A DNA stretch of 32,398 bases from Welwitschia mirabilis. Its lineage: Eukaryota; Gnetophyta; Gnetopsida; Welwitschiales. The position numbers were made by a program, and so were the translations under genes. Below, in pieces: positions 1 to 11,049 of the stretch; the stretch's first letter is position 1, and each line of letters opens with the position of its first letter. A model generated the notes under the pieces. It did not search any database and was not told where the DNA came from. It worked only from the letters and a program-made list of their open reading frames with translations. The stretch is from assembly GCA_051453625.1 (NCBI GenBank), contig JBOZIK010000001.1, forward strand, positions 119,581,561 to 119,613,958, read 5' to 3'.

Positions 1-167
1 ATTTCATCTTCCAAGGTAAAACATTTTAGTTTATTTAATTTTTTGATTTACTCTTACATACTGAGATTTATGAACTTGGTTTACATATCCCTAGATAGTA
101 TTTTATCTTAGTCAATTTAGCTTGTAATTATAGTCATTCACCAACTTTGTCAGGGAGTGATAAGACG

Positions 168-180
168 AAGTGGAGGGCTA
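168..180 (+). other. Polypurine tract of a plus-strand gypsy element
   Basis: The purine-rich AAGTGGAGGGCTA lies directly before an LTR beginning TGTTG. Polypurine tracts prime plus-strand DNA synthesis and sit immediately 5' of the 3' LTR. The same 13 bases followed by TGTTG recur at 12507, before the LTR of element A. The preceding bases (about 121-167) are the last internal part of this element; the rest lies outside the window to the left. Confidence 0.75.
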
Positions 181-1268
181 TGTTGTGATGCCACATTATA
201 TGTTTTTGACAAGATATTTTGAGTAGTTTTGCAAGACATTTAGATAGGTTTAAGTACAAAATGATAATTATTGAGAGTCAAGAAGAAAATCACGGACATG
301 CACAAATACCAAGACTTTTGAAGGACTTTTAGATTAGTTCTAATACTTCACATTTTGAGGAGGAATTAATGAGCTTTAAGGATAATTAAGGCTATTGTCC
401 CTTTATCATCTAGAAAATAGATCAAGATGACACCACTTGCATCATTACTAGGATGCTAACTGAACTGATATGAAGGATAAATATAAAACTTTGTTGATGT
501 GGCATTGTCTCCACCATCATCCAGATGACAACTAGGACAACCATCTAATTTTAGCTAATGTATTAAACTCCACCAAACTTTTGTAATGTGTCATGTGCCC
601 TCTTGCACATCCATTAAGGTTTTACCATATATGTTAGATTTGCTATTATTAGAGTTTATTGTTATTAATAAATACTACCTTCGCCTTTGACTCTAATCAT
701 ATTTGTTTACAATGGAAATTCTCATGATGGGAGATTAAAGGGCTAGAGATCCATCCATTATTGTTACAAAGAGACATCTTATTTGGTGATATAGATCATG
801 AGGGAACCTTTATTAAGGTTAACATAATTAACTTAGATGCATTGCATTTCCTTTTCTAGATTAACTTTGCATTATTTTCATATTTTATTCGATGTACTTG
901 ATAGCTTAGGTTGGTATTGATTTGGTAATGGCTTTTCTCAATTGATCTAGATTATACATAGTTGATCTCTGTGATAGATTGATTTGGTAATTGGGTGGAA
1001 GTTGCATTTAGCTTAATCTTACGTTTCATTTGCATAGTGTATTTGCATTATTATTGCTGCATTGTTATTTCATTCTATTCTAAGAATACATAGTGTTTCA
1101 TTTTCAAAATCAATTCTCTTTTTTCTTGCCTATGCTTTCAAAGCCAATATGACATTTGGGTTACTTCCATCTATATTAGTGTATTGTATTGTGTAAACTC
1201 TACATATATTTGTGATTCACAGGATCTGTCTGAGAACATAATGTTTGCATAAAATACGCACTGCAACA
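181..1268 (+). repeat. LTR (3' LTR) of an element-B-family gypsy retrotransposon
   Basis: This 1088-bp LTR starts TGTTG and ends CAACA, so it has short inverted termini. It is a 3' LTR because a polypurine tract precedes it. It aligns along its length with the reverse complements of 13061-14312 and 26343-27584, for example in the first 60 bases (ATTATATGT then TTTTGAGTAGTTTT) and near the end (GTTGCATTTAG, TTTGCATAGT, TATATTAGTGT). It is therefore the same family as element B but in the opposite orientation. It holds two copies of the family's 14-bp palindrome (405-418, 516-529). The next five bases (CTAGG, 1269-1273) would be one target-site copy, but the partner is outside the window. Confidence 0.85.
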
Positions 1269-2049
1269 CTAGGTATATGGTATTTTCTTAATAAATTGAT
1301 AGCCAGATAAAGTTCCAAATCTCGAAAATACATTACTAAAATGATACTTAAGTTTAGTATAACTAAACCTATTATAAATATGATACATGAGAGATTTATT
1401 ACCTTTCTTGCTAAAAGTAATATTTTGAGAGTAAGATTGGACATTAATTAATTCATGGCTTAGATACATTAACCTTTACCCTTAGAAAGATATAAATCTT
1501 TACTTAATAAGAATAACACAAAGGAAGAAGAGAGTGATGCAATATATCCTAGACCAATTTTGTCACTTGGTGCTTTTTTCTTGAAACACATTGTCTCCAA
1601 GGACTTGCTACTTGTGGAAAACTTTAAGATAATTTTATCTAAATCATTAATAGCAAAAAATCACATTTCTTTCACAAGATCTTGAAGATACAAAATTTCT
1701 TTTTCAAATTGTGCCTTTTGATGTTCCAAAGTCTTCTTTTTAATTTCCAAAGTAAATATCAATTACCTCTTTTCTTATTCATATTAAGCTATGTTTTTCT
1801 TTAAGATTGTATTTTCTTTAGGATTATTTTGCTTTAATAGCTCTTAGTAAGATCCTATTAGATATTCATCCTCTACTTTATCATCTTCCACATTCTCTTT
1901 TATTTCTTATTTGGAGGATCCTCTTTAATGTTAGAGAATCAATCTTATTTTTCATTACTTTCTCCTTCACTTACAATTAGTAAAACTCTTACTAAAGTTA
2001 ATTCATGAGGGTTAGATAAATTTAATTCAAAACCATCATTTACCTTAGT
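1269..2049 (-). pseudogene. Decayed C-terminal gag part of a copia element
   Basis: From about 2050 down to 1500 the minus strand continues the copia gag past its zinc knuckle. It is Lys/Glu/Leu-rich and coiled-coil-like, with many stops, as is usual between the zinc knuckle and protease in plant copia gag-pol. I could not recognise protease or integrase. Between 1269 and about 1500 I see nothing identifiable. The copia sequence may have been interrupted here by the element whose LTR ends at 1268. Two short overlapping minus-strand reading frames (1217-1469) straddle the LTR edge and are not credible genes. Confidence 0.4.
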
Positions 2050-3066
2050 GATAATAGCCATGTTAGAAGAGGTGAAAGCCATGAAAGACATCCTTTTATT
2101 GTCATAAGAGCCTTCCTTTCTAATTCATCAATATTCCAAGTAGTCATATTACATTTTTCTCTAGGGTTATTTGATGCTTTCTTCTTCTTCTTCTTGTTGT
2201 TGTTTGGACACTTGATTGCTATGTGTCTAAACTATTTACAAGCATAGCACTAAGTCCCTTTCTTTTTAGAGTTTTCCTTGGGTCTTAAAAATAATATATC
2301 ACATTCTCTATTGATTCTCTATCTCTTATCCATCAACATCTTCTTGAATTTTTCTAGTAAATAAGGCTAATTATTTATTCATAATAGAATTAAAATTAGA
2401 GGAAGTTGATTTAAGAGAATCATCTTTATTATTTCATATAGAATAAGAAACTAATTTAACATTAAGAGGAATACTTTTTCCTTTGATACTTTCATGAAAA
2501 TGCCTTAACTCAAATGTCAAGATGTCTCTTACTAATTCTTCAAGCCTGATATTTTTAATGATCTTTTTGTCTTTAATTAATAGTATCTTATTTTCATAGG
2601 ATTTTGGTAGAGATATCAAGATCATATTAACAATTTGAGTAGGTTTGAGAGGTCCTTGAATTCCCCTAAGATCATTCACAATATCCATAAGATTATTATT
2701 TAATTTCATAAATGTTTCATCATTTTACATTTCAATTTACTCAAGTTAAGTTATGTGTATTTGCTTCTTGGTATTATTAATCTAATTTATTCCTTCATAT
2801 AAAACCTACAAGTAATCTCATATATCTTTTATAGTATAAAAGTACCTTACCTCTTTATAATCTTCCACATTGATTCCACAAGAAATGGCATTTATGGCCT
2901 TCTTACTGAGCATTGCTTAGTCTTTCTTTTTATCATCCCATGTGCTCCTTAGTTTGACCACATAAGTGGTAACTCCATTAGTAGTTTGAGATTCCATTAA
3001 AGGAGAGAAGCATTATTCCATAGTAGTTCAATAATTAGATCTCATAGCTTCAATAAACGCTCGCAT
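2050..3066 (-). pseudogene. Ty1/copia gag (DUF4219/UBN2 type) with CCHC zinc knuckle, broken
   Basis: The minus strand encodes a copia-type gag, the structural protein that forms the cytoplasmic virus-like particle and packages element RNA. Reading starts at about 3066 (MRAFIEAM...), the usual DUF4219-like N-terminus. The UBN2 core follows; its best open part is 2434-2709, with LRGIQGPLKP, ILISLPKSYE and LEELVRDILTFEL, which match the family's 'LrSLP...LeeLi..L..yE' pattern. A perfect CX2CX4HX4C zinc knuckle lies at 2208-2249 (CYAC...H...C). Several in-frame stops (for example inside the knuckle and before 2709) make it a pseudogene. The primer binding site at 3186-3197 lies just upstream, as expected for a copia 5' end. 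The domain call is firm; the exact ends are not. Confidence 0.82.
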
Positions 3067-3185
3067 TCTTGTCTTTCAAAATACATAGTTGTCACTAGTG
3101 AAGTAAGAAGAATAGTTGGTTGTTTGATCTTCTATGATGTAAACCTATTAAGTAATCAGCCATAAGTAAAAATGCATATGCCAAA

Positions 3186-3197
3186 GCTCTGATACCA
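3186..3197 (-). other. Primer binding site, initiator tRNA-Met type (copia)
   Basis: On the minus strand this reads TGGTATCAGAGC, the standard primer binding site of plant Ty1/copia elements, complementary to the 3' end of initiator methionine tRNA. It shows no mismatch to that motif. It lies about 120 bases upstream of the gag start and fixes the position of the LTR edge just above it. Confidence 0.9.
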
Positions 3198-3233
3198 ATT
3201 TTTACAATTTCATAACTTAATACTAAGTTTGCA

Positions 3234-3310
3234 CAATTTAAACTATTAATTAATTAGCTAAGTTCTAGTTTCAAATTCAACTATGATAGCAATTCATATA
3301 ATCAATTAAA
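3234..3310 (+). repeat. 77-bp exact duplicate, left of N gap
   Basis: These 77 bases are identical to 3411-3487, on the far side of a 100-N gap. An exact copy in such decayed DNA points to overlapping contig ends that were not merged, not to a biological repeat. Confidence 0.85.
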
Positions 3311-3410
3311 NNNNNNNNNNNNNNNNNNNNNNNNNNNNNNNNNNNNNNNNNNNNNNNNNNNNNNNNNNNNNNNNNNNNNNNNNNNNNNNNNNNNNNNNNN
3401 NNNNNNNNNN
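3311..3410. other. Assembly gap, 100 N
   Basis: A run of exactly 100 N, the conventional length for a gap of unknown size. The sequence abutting it on each side is the same 77 bases, so the gap is probably zero or negative in length. Confidence 0.95.
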
Positions 3411-3487
3411 CAATTTAAACTATTAATTAATTAGCTAAGTTCTAGTTTCAAATTCAACTATGATAGCAATTCATATAATCAATTAAA
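3411..3487 (+). repeat. 77-bp exact duplicate, right of N gap
   Basis: Second copy of 3234-3310, identical over all 77 bases; probably the same genomic locus assembled twice. Confidence 0.85.
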
Positions 3488-4457
3488 TATATAACACTTC
3501 ATTCTCATGAATTAGACTAAATGATATAAAGAAATAAACATAAGATATATAAAAAAAACTATTTTCCTTTATTGTTAATGTAGCCTTTAACTGCACATCT
3601 AAAAAAAATTTACAATTATTCTCTACCAATACAAATGGGTTTTTTTTCTAGCAGTCCTTAGCTTCAAATATAAGCTAATTCTTTACTTATTAGTACAATT
3701 CAGTATAGACAGATGTTTAGAAGCATTAACTACAATTAAAGAGAGTATGATGAAAATTAAGGTATAATGTTAATTTGACAAAAAGATGTGAATTCATATA
3801 ATAAGTCAATTATTTATAATAGAGTATCTATAATTGTTATAGGATACAAGAACCAAAGACATGACTATTAGGGCCCTTGAAAATAACGAGTTAACTTCCT
3901 TATATAAAGTTACAATGGCTTTTAATAGTTCATAATAGCTATATTTCTATGATTAGTTAGATTAACAATCGACTCCTTCGAGATGGTAGTCCATCCCTTT
4001 CCTTATGTTGAGTCTTTGATGAAGTATGATAAGATGAATGGTTAATCTTGAGTCTAGATCTAATTGACTACATGAATTATGTTTGGAATTTATGTATATA
4101 TGGTTAACCCTTTATAAGTGTTAGTCAACCTGGGTGGTTGACCTCCTGATGATGGCCTATCAACCCCTTACTAGAAGTGTCATTTTCCTTGTTAAGAAGC
4201 AGCTGACCCTCTAGAGAATGTTAGTTAACCACCTAAACATTTTTTACTAGTTTAGTTATCTTATAAATTTAAATTTGCTTAATGTTTAGATCAGCTTCAT
4301 TGTGACTTACTCATAATAAGACTCTTAGTCACAATTCATTCTTATGACATCCAATACTAGCTTACAAAGAACTTTATTTAATTAGATTATAGGATAGTAT
4401 TTGGTGTGCCATCAATAGATAACTAAAAGATGTAACAACATGTTGAGAAGCTAACTA

Positions 4458-4898
4458 NNNNNNNNNNNNNNNNNNNNNNNNNNNNNNNNNNNNNNNNNNN
4501 NNNNNNNNNNNNNNNNNNNNNNNNNNNNNNNNNNNNNNNNNNNNNNNNNNNNNNNNNNNNNNNNNNNNNNNNNNNNNNNNNNNNNNNNNNNNNNNNNNNN
4601 NNNNNNNNNNNNNNNNNNNNNNNNNNNNNNNNNNNNNNNNNNNNNNNNNNNNNNNNNNNNNNNNNNNNNNNNNNNNNNNNNNNNNNNNNNNNNNNNNNNN
4701 NNNNNNNNNNNNNNNNNNNNNNNNNNNNNNNNNNNNNNNNNNNNNNNNNNNNNNNNNNNNNNNNNNNNNNNNNNNNNNNNNNNNNNNNNNNNNNNNNNNN
4801 NNNNNNNNNNNNNNNNNNNNNNNNNNNNNNNNNNNNNNNNNNNNNNNNNNNNNNNNNNNNNNNNNNNNNNNNNNNNNNNNNNNNNNNNNNNNNNNNNN
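4458..4898. other. Assembly gap, 441 N
   Basis: A run of 441 N, so apparently a sized gap. It separates the copia LTR region from the first recognisable part of element A, so the 5' end of A (LTR, primer site, most of gag) is either inside it or lost. Confidence 0.95.
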
Positions 4899-5049
4899 CA
4901 AAATAATAGCAAAAAGAAGTGAAAGATAAGCACATTTTTAATAAATCAAAATAACATCCCTTTATAAAGCGATTAAAAAAGAATAATGAAGATTAAATTA
5001 AAATCTTAAAGCCTTACTACAGGAGGACACAATTCCAATGCTAGTTTAG

Positions 5050-5600
5050 AGATTGTTGAAGGATACTAAAAATTATAAAAACATTTTCAAAGATTTGGTT
5101 AAGAGTAATAAGAAAAGAAAGCTACCAAAAAAGGTTTATTTAATAGAACAACTATTTTTAAAACTTAATTAATAGAGTCTAAAGTACAAAGATCTATGAG
5201 CTACTACATTGAAGGTTACTCTAAAAGGTAATTATTAACTTAGACATTGTTTGGTTGATTTGGTTACTAGTGTAAACCTTATGCCTAAACATACTATACA
5301 TCACTTAAAGTTGTAAGATCAGTTACAACTCACTAATATTGCATTACAAATGGCTAATGAATCATTAAAATAGACCATAAAACTTGATGATTCAAGTTGA
5401 AAAAGGTTATTATCCTACTAATTTTATTATTTTTGAGGTCGTAAGGAGGAATAGTTACCCATTAGTTTTAGGATGAACTTAGTTGATAACTACGCATGAG
5501 GTGATTAATATAAGGAGTGGTGTTCTAACATTACAATTCGGTAGTGATAAATTTGATGTTAAAGTCTATGATACTTCTAAAAGCCATACAAACTAGGATG
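5050..5600 (+). pseudogene. Element A gag end and aspartic protease, broken
   Basis: Retroviral-type aspartic protease releases the element's proteins from the gag-pol polyprotein. The approach to it (LPKKVYLIEQ near 5120) is typical of Athila/Tat elements. The active-site block reads DLVTSVNLMP with the catalytic Asp codon at 5256; the family form is D-x-G-A-S, so Gly is now Val and Ala is Thr. The C-terminal flap region is clear at 5409-5470 (YPTNFIIFEV, YPLVLG), followed by LTLQFGSDKFDVKVYD near 5525-5570. The frame changes at least once and several stops intervene. The RT remnant follows about 500 bases downstream. Confidence 0.75.
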
Positions 5601-6119
5601 ATGAGGACCTAATAATATCATCAACATGAATTTAATTAATACATTCAACCTAATTTCATATGAGGTAATGGACGAAATCATTTTAATTTCAAATTTGGAT
5701 CATTTACCTTTTCAACTCACAAAGTGTTACTATTAGTTGAATAATCTCTTAATTCATCTAATTCTTAGATGAAAATTTCAAAAAATAACAATTATTTTCT
5801 AAGTTAGAATAATCAACCAATACCAAATACCACTAGTGAGAAAAGCCCATTACAACCCTTACAATTCAAACTATTAGCTTCTAAATAAAGTATATTTTTA
5901 TGGGTAAAGATAATACTAAACCTCTAATTATTAGTGTAAAGTTAACTTAGTAACAAGAAAGAAAGTTGACTAAACTATTGAGAAGGACAATTAAAGCTTT
6001 TACATGAACCCATGATGATCTTATTGGTTTTCCACCATAAATTGTATAACATAAAATTTATTTGGATGTAAATATCAAACTTGTAAGACAACCACAAGGA
6101 AGGATGAATTCAATCCTTA

Positions 6120-6763
6120 AATAGATTATTAAGGATGGAATTACTAAATCACTTACTGTAGGTATCACTTATTTAATTATAGATAATGAATGAGTAAGTC
6201 TTATAATGATTGTTTCCAAGCAAGGTAATAAATGGTAAGTTTGTATTGAGTTTCACAAGCCTAATCAAGTGATTAAAAAAACAATTTTTGATTATCATTT
6301 ATTGATTAAGTTTTGGATATAATACAAGTTTATAATTATTACTATTTTTTGGATGATTACAGTAGACATAATTAAATTTATATTACTCTAGAAGATTAGG
6401 CCTTTGACCATCTTTGCTTTACCATTTGGTATGTATGTATTTCAACTTATGCTATTTGGTTTTTGTAATGCTCTAGATATGTTTCAAAGGGTGATGCAAG
6501 GTACTTTTACTAACCTTGTTAATTACTTTATGAAAGTTTTTATGGATGCTTTTTCAATTTGGAATGATTCCTTTAATCAAAAATTAGAAAATCTAGGGTT
6601 AAGTTTAGATAGATGTATAGATAGTGGCCTTAAGTTAAGTTGGAAAAATTCATTCTTTGTGCTCACTAGAAGAGTAGTACTTGGACATGTGGCTTCCCAT
6701 TATGGTACTAAGATGAACTCCTTCTTGAATTTTAGCCATCCAAAATTTGTAATTACCTTCTAA
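6120..6763 (+). pseudogene. Element A reverse transcriptase, broken
   Basis: RT copies element RNA into DNA inside the particle. The upstream half (6120-6400) is frameshifted but keeps the spacing of the gypsy fingers/palm, including VCIEFHKPNQ near 6240. The open part from 6404 carries the LPFGMYVFQLMLFGFCNAL block (family: PFG-y--MPFGL-NAP--FQ), then FQRVMQG, and GHVASHYG near the end (family LGH-vs--G). The catalytic Y/F-x-D-D box reads FMDA at 6539-6550: the first Asp is present and the second is Ala, so this copy could not be active even without stops. The ATG at 6404 is internal to the domain and is not a real start. Confidence 0.9.
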
Positions 6764-6779
6764 TGTTAAGTAATTAGGA

Positions 6780-7420
6780 TCCTTCCTTGGTCACTGAAGA
6801 TTTTATCATTATTTCATTAAGGGTTATTCAAAGTTGTATAAGCCTTTACATAATTTATTAGAAAAATATACTCCGTTTTTTTGTATTGAAAATTATCAAG
6901 AATCATTTAATAACTTAAAAGTTTAACTAACTTATACCCTAATCCTTTAAGGCTCTAATTGGAACTATTCATTTTAATTAATGACTAATGCTAGTAATTT
7001 TGTAGTTGATGCTATTTTGCATCAAAAGATAGATAAAAAAATACAATGTATTTTCTTATTTTAACCACACTTTGAATGCTATCTAGTGTAACTACTCTAC
7101 CATAATAGAGTTTCTATATTGATGTCTATATGAATCACACTGCATTAAAGTATATGCTATCTTAATCCTACCTTAACTTCCATGTGTTTCATTGGATTTT
7201 AATTCTTCAAGAGTTTAACATTATGATTGTTAACAGAAAGGGAACTAAAAATTATATTACTAATCATCTTTCTCATTTACTAGTTTAGCCTAATAAATAT
7301 TTTCAAGATGACTTTTCTGAATAATTTCTTGATGAAGAAATCTTTCATATTAATGATTATTATTATTCTCATATAGATCCTTGCTATGTAGACATTGCTA
7401 ATTATCCTTTATGTTATTAA
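6780..7420 (+). pseudogene. Element A RNase H and linker, broken
   Basis: RNase H removes the RNA strand during reverse transcription. Landmarks in order are TNASNFVVDAILHQ near 6984 (family 'DAS..a.gavL.Q', with the key Asp now Asn), HTALKYMLS near 7136-7162 (family 'DHaALkyLl'), LQEFNIMIVNRKGTKN near 7206 and NHLSHL near 7260 (family 'ADhLSRl'), then an acidic linker and PCYVDIANYPLC near 7380-7413, which leads into the integrase as in Athila/Tat polyproteins. Stops and frameshifts are numerous. Confidence 0.8.
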
Positions 7421-7544
7421 ACTAATAAACATTAATCTTCTCTTGAATGAAAAGTATTCTTACATTAAATTACCTACTATAATTTGATACCTTTATATCT
7501 TTTTAAGAGATATGTTAACAACACAACCAGATGATGTGTGTAAG

Positions 7545-8660
7545 AATGGAAATAAGAAGAAGTTTTGAAATTGTGTCATGAGGGAATAAGTGGAGGCCAT
7601 TTTAATGGTAGAAAAATAATAATTAAAGTACTACATGCAAGTTTGTATTGATCAACTATGTTTAGGGATGCTCATAATTTTATCAAGAAATGTGATAAGT
7701 GTCAAAGAGATGAAAGAATTCATACAAAAGATCAAATGTTACTCTAACTAATTTTAGAGTGTGAACCCTTTAATTTCTAGATGACAGATTTTATAAGATC
7801 CATAAAACCTGCATATTATTAGAATTCATATATTCTAGTAGCAACTAACTATGTGACATCTTTGGTTGATGCTATTACAACAATTAAAAATGATGGATAA
7901 ATAGTTTGTAAATTTCTTAAAATTCATATTCCATCAAGATGTGGCTTCCCAAAAAAATTTATTTTTGACCAAGGAACTCATTTTCTTAATAGCCTGATGA
8001 GTAAATTATTGACTTCTAAGGAAATTAATCATAGAGTTGCAAATGTATATCACCCTCAAGCCAATGGACTAATTGAGAAAAACAATAGGAAGATTAAGCA
8101 AATTTTAGCTAATGTGATCAATACACATAAGACAAATTAGAGAAATAATTTAGATGAAGCACTATAGGCTTATAAGACAACTCATTGAAATGTTTTAATT
8201 ACAAATCATATAAGTTAGTCCATGAAAAATAATGTTTTTTCCTAGCTAAACTCATTTTTTGATCTTTAAAAGTCTTGCTTATCTTAACACTATAAATGCA
8301 TTACCCAATGTCCATCATAGGATAGATCAACTTAATTTTTTATATGAATAAAGAACATAATCCCTAAATAGTCAACTTTTGCTGAAGGCACAAATGAAAC
8401 ACCAACATGATAAGTAGTTATGTAGAAAATTTTTTAATGAAGGTGATTATGTTTTCACATTTGATTCCAAGTGAAGCCATATTCATAATAAAGTAGTGTC
8501 AAGATGCTAAGGCCCCTTTAGATTTATTAAACAATAGATTAGTGGATCAATTTCACTTACAAATTTGAATGGGAATGATACTTTTTAAGTAAATGGTCAA
8601 CGTTTGAAAACTTATTATCCTCATAATACTATTCAACAATCCTCAAATTTAATAGAGGTA
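7545..8660 (+). pseudogene. Element A integrase, DDE residues retained but ORF broken
   Basis: Integrase inserts the DNA copy into the host genome. The N-terminal HHCC zinc-binding region is visible (CHEGISGGHFNGRK near 7573; CDKCQR near 7690). The catalytic triad survives: Asp at 7787 (MTDFIRS), Asp at 7967 (FDQGTHF) and Glu at 8075 (NGLIEKNN). The second Asp and the Glu are separated by exactly 35 residues, the D35E hallmark. The C-terminal part (about 8410-8660) shows FNEGDYVFTFDSK and VNGQRLKTYY, the usual end of Athila/Tat integrases, and there is no chromodomain. Stops, many in place of expected Trp or Gln codons, make it nonfunctional. Confidence 0.9.
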
Positions 8661-10440
8661 ATCTCTCTTAAGAATTTAGAATGCACACCATTTAATTCAT
8701 CACTCATTATCATTTAACTTAATCTAAGGTATGCCTTTATTATATGTACTGTAAATATTGTATATGCTTAAAATGATAGTTTTGTCAGTGTTATACATTA
8801 TACTTTTATTTAGGGGTTAGCCTCATAAGATAAGAAACTAAGTACAATATTAAATGCATAAGGATTTGTAGTGTAGTTAGTGCCCACAATCCATGGGATT
8901 AGTATTTTTCAATACTACCATAACAATTTGAATCCCCTAGGCCTACCATTTAGTGTTTTGCATTTGAATTGTCTAGTGGGGTCTAGTATCTTAGCATTTA
9001 AGAATGTTTTGTATATGGTTCAAAAATCTATGAGGAATAATCCCAAGGTTTAACTTAATGTTGTATCATCCAAGGGGACATAGTTGAAAATCAATCCTTG
9101 GTCCTATCTAGGATGTACATCTATTATGATGCTATGCCAAATTTCTTACTGCTCATTTCAACTCTATTTGAAAAATTGATTTGAAGAGGTAAAATAATTT
9201 AATTATAATACTTATTAAATGTAAAACTAGTTACTTCATATTTATATGACTACCTTATGAAATTTCTCTTTCTATATACACTTAGTAATTTCCCTACTTA
9301 TGAATATTTATTTTATTTACTACAATTTATATTAGGAAACAAATGGATTGGGAATATTTTAATTCTCCTCCTTGTTGACACCACTTTGTTTTTCAATGTC
9401 AAATAGTTCTTGAGTATAATAAGATTTTTTCCAAATGTTAATTATTCACTGACTTAAAATTTCAACATTTCTTGTAATAATAAGGATACTGATTATTGAT
9501 AATCTAAAGCCTATCTGACACCTACTATTATATGATTTAATTAGCATAGAGAATAACTTAGAAGAAAGTTTTTAAGGAATAATATTATATATTCAATCTT
9601 ATTTTATCCATGTGTCCTTCATAATGTAGATTGGTCAATACCAAACATTCATATCATAAATATATTAAAATCTAGCATTACCAGTAGGCTTTACTAAATC
9701 TAGAGAATTATTTTTCATATTTTTATGACCATTTAATATGCCTATAATCTTTTATACAACTATTGTATGCAAATGTGACATAAATTTTCTCAATTCAAAA
9801 TTATAGAATCCTAACATGTGTGTATAGTAACATTTACATAATTTTTTCATACAGAACTAAAAACAAAATAAAAAGACATGGGTTTATACACCGTGATGAG
9901 CTCCATCTTTATGCCACATGTTGCAACTGAAAACTTGCATGATACTTACATTTAAAAATCCTTAAATTACTATCTTAAACACTTTTTCGATACATTTTTA
10001 CACTTAACCCTTATCTTATCTTTGTTTTACCCTTTCTTACATGCTTAAGTAATAGTTTAGGATATCACAGTAGCATTCCTTGAATTTCTGTAGGATGTAG
10101 TTCTTCCTCTAGTGGCTAGAGTAAGAGTTTGATGTACATTTCATTATTTTCCATTTCCCATTTCATTGTTTTCCTTCCTTATTCATTGTTTTGTGTTTTC
10201 TATTTCTATCTTATTTTACCCTTCAATATCAATTTAAGCCATGCCCATAAATTTTTGTTTCTTATTCTTAATAATACGATTTTTTTTGAAGAAGAATTTC
10301 TATGGGGGTAATGACAATAATCCATCATAATGGACATATTTTAAGTTTGATTAAAAATTATTTCATAGGATTCATGTGGTTTTTATCTAGATCAATATGG
10401 AAAACAACCTACCCTGATGAGTTATAAATTACATTGCTCG
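8661..10440 (+). other. 3' spacer of element A, no recognisable gene
   Basis: About 1.8 kb between the integrase end and the 3' ORF region. It is A+T rich with stops in all frames. The 60-codon reading frame at 10129-10311 is Phe/Leu/Ile-rich low complexity and not convincing. Athila/Tat elements commonly carry long noncoding stretches here. Confidence 0.5.
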
Positions 10441-10710
10441 GTCTTGGTTTTCAAGCCATTTAATGCTTCCTACACTCATACTCATTATCAGAGAAGACCT
10501 GGGTCTAAAATTCCAGGAATCAACATGTTCTTAAGGAGTTTGAAAGAATAAATTAGCTTGGTTATAACAGAGAAGAAGGGTAACTAAAGCAGATGAAAGG
10601 AAAATCCCTTAAGAGATATTAGATAATTACAGAGAAGCTAAATGAGAAACAATGGCTTGTGAAGAAATTAAAAAAGTAGTAGCAGGAAAAGAAACAAAGA
10701 AAATCAGGAA

Positions 10711-10824
10711 AAGAGTTAGTTAAATAATGAACTACAGTTTCAGTAACTCACGAATAGCTAGGGGAAGAGCTAGTCATAGCTGAAGATCCTTTTAGCCACC
10801 TGCATCGCCTAAAGATATTAATCT
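10711..10824 (+). repeat. 110-bp tandem duplication, copy 1
   Basis: Shares AATAATGAACTACA, GAATAGCTAG, GGAAGAGCTAGTCATA and TTAGCCAC with the adjacent copy at 10825-10934, offset 110 bp, with a 4-bp indel near the start. It lies in the 3' spacer of element A. Confidence 0.8.
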
Positions 10825-10934
10825 AAGAGTTGAATAATGAACTACAATTTTAGTAACTTATGAATAGCTAGAGGAAGAGCTAGTCATAACTAAAGAGCCT
10901 CTTAGCCACTTTCATCTCTTAAATATATAAGTTT
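10825..10934 (+). repeat. 110-bp tandem duplication, copy 2
   Basis: Second copy of the unit at 10711-10824, roughly 80-85% identical by eye. AAGAGTTATGAG after it may be the start of a third, lost copy. Differences are largely transitions. Confidence 0.8.
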
Positions 10935-11049
10935 AAGAGTTATGAGGACTAAATCTTTTACTTAGTAAATAATCTAGGAAAGATATTGATAGATACTTTT
11001 ATATAATCAAGCTCTATGAAAATGTAAAAGCCTATGCAAATGCCTAAAC

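Larger units (their letters stand above)
3200..4440 (-). repeat. Probable 5' LTR of the copia element
   Basis: In the minus orientation the DNA just 5' of the primer binding site must be the LTR. Its 3' edge is near 3200. The 5' edge is uncertain; a TGTTG on the minus strand near 4440 is a reasonable candidate. No second copy of this LTR is visible in the window, so the length cannot be confirmed. It contains the 100-N gap and duplicated flank described separately; if the gap is artificial the LTR is about 180 bases shorter than it appears. Confidence 0.45.

Noticed and set aside
4423-4935. Long minus-strand frames across the 441-N gap
   Set aside because: They consist almost wholly of N; no real codons support them.
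9460-9480. TTTCTTGTAATAA as the opposite CACTA terminus
   Set aside because: It matches only the inner bases, lacks the GTG end and subterminal repeats, and lies on the wrong side of the 28457 terminus.
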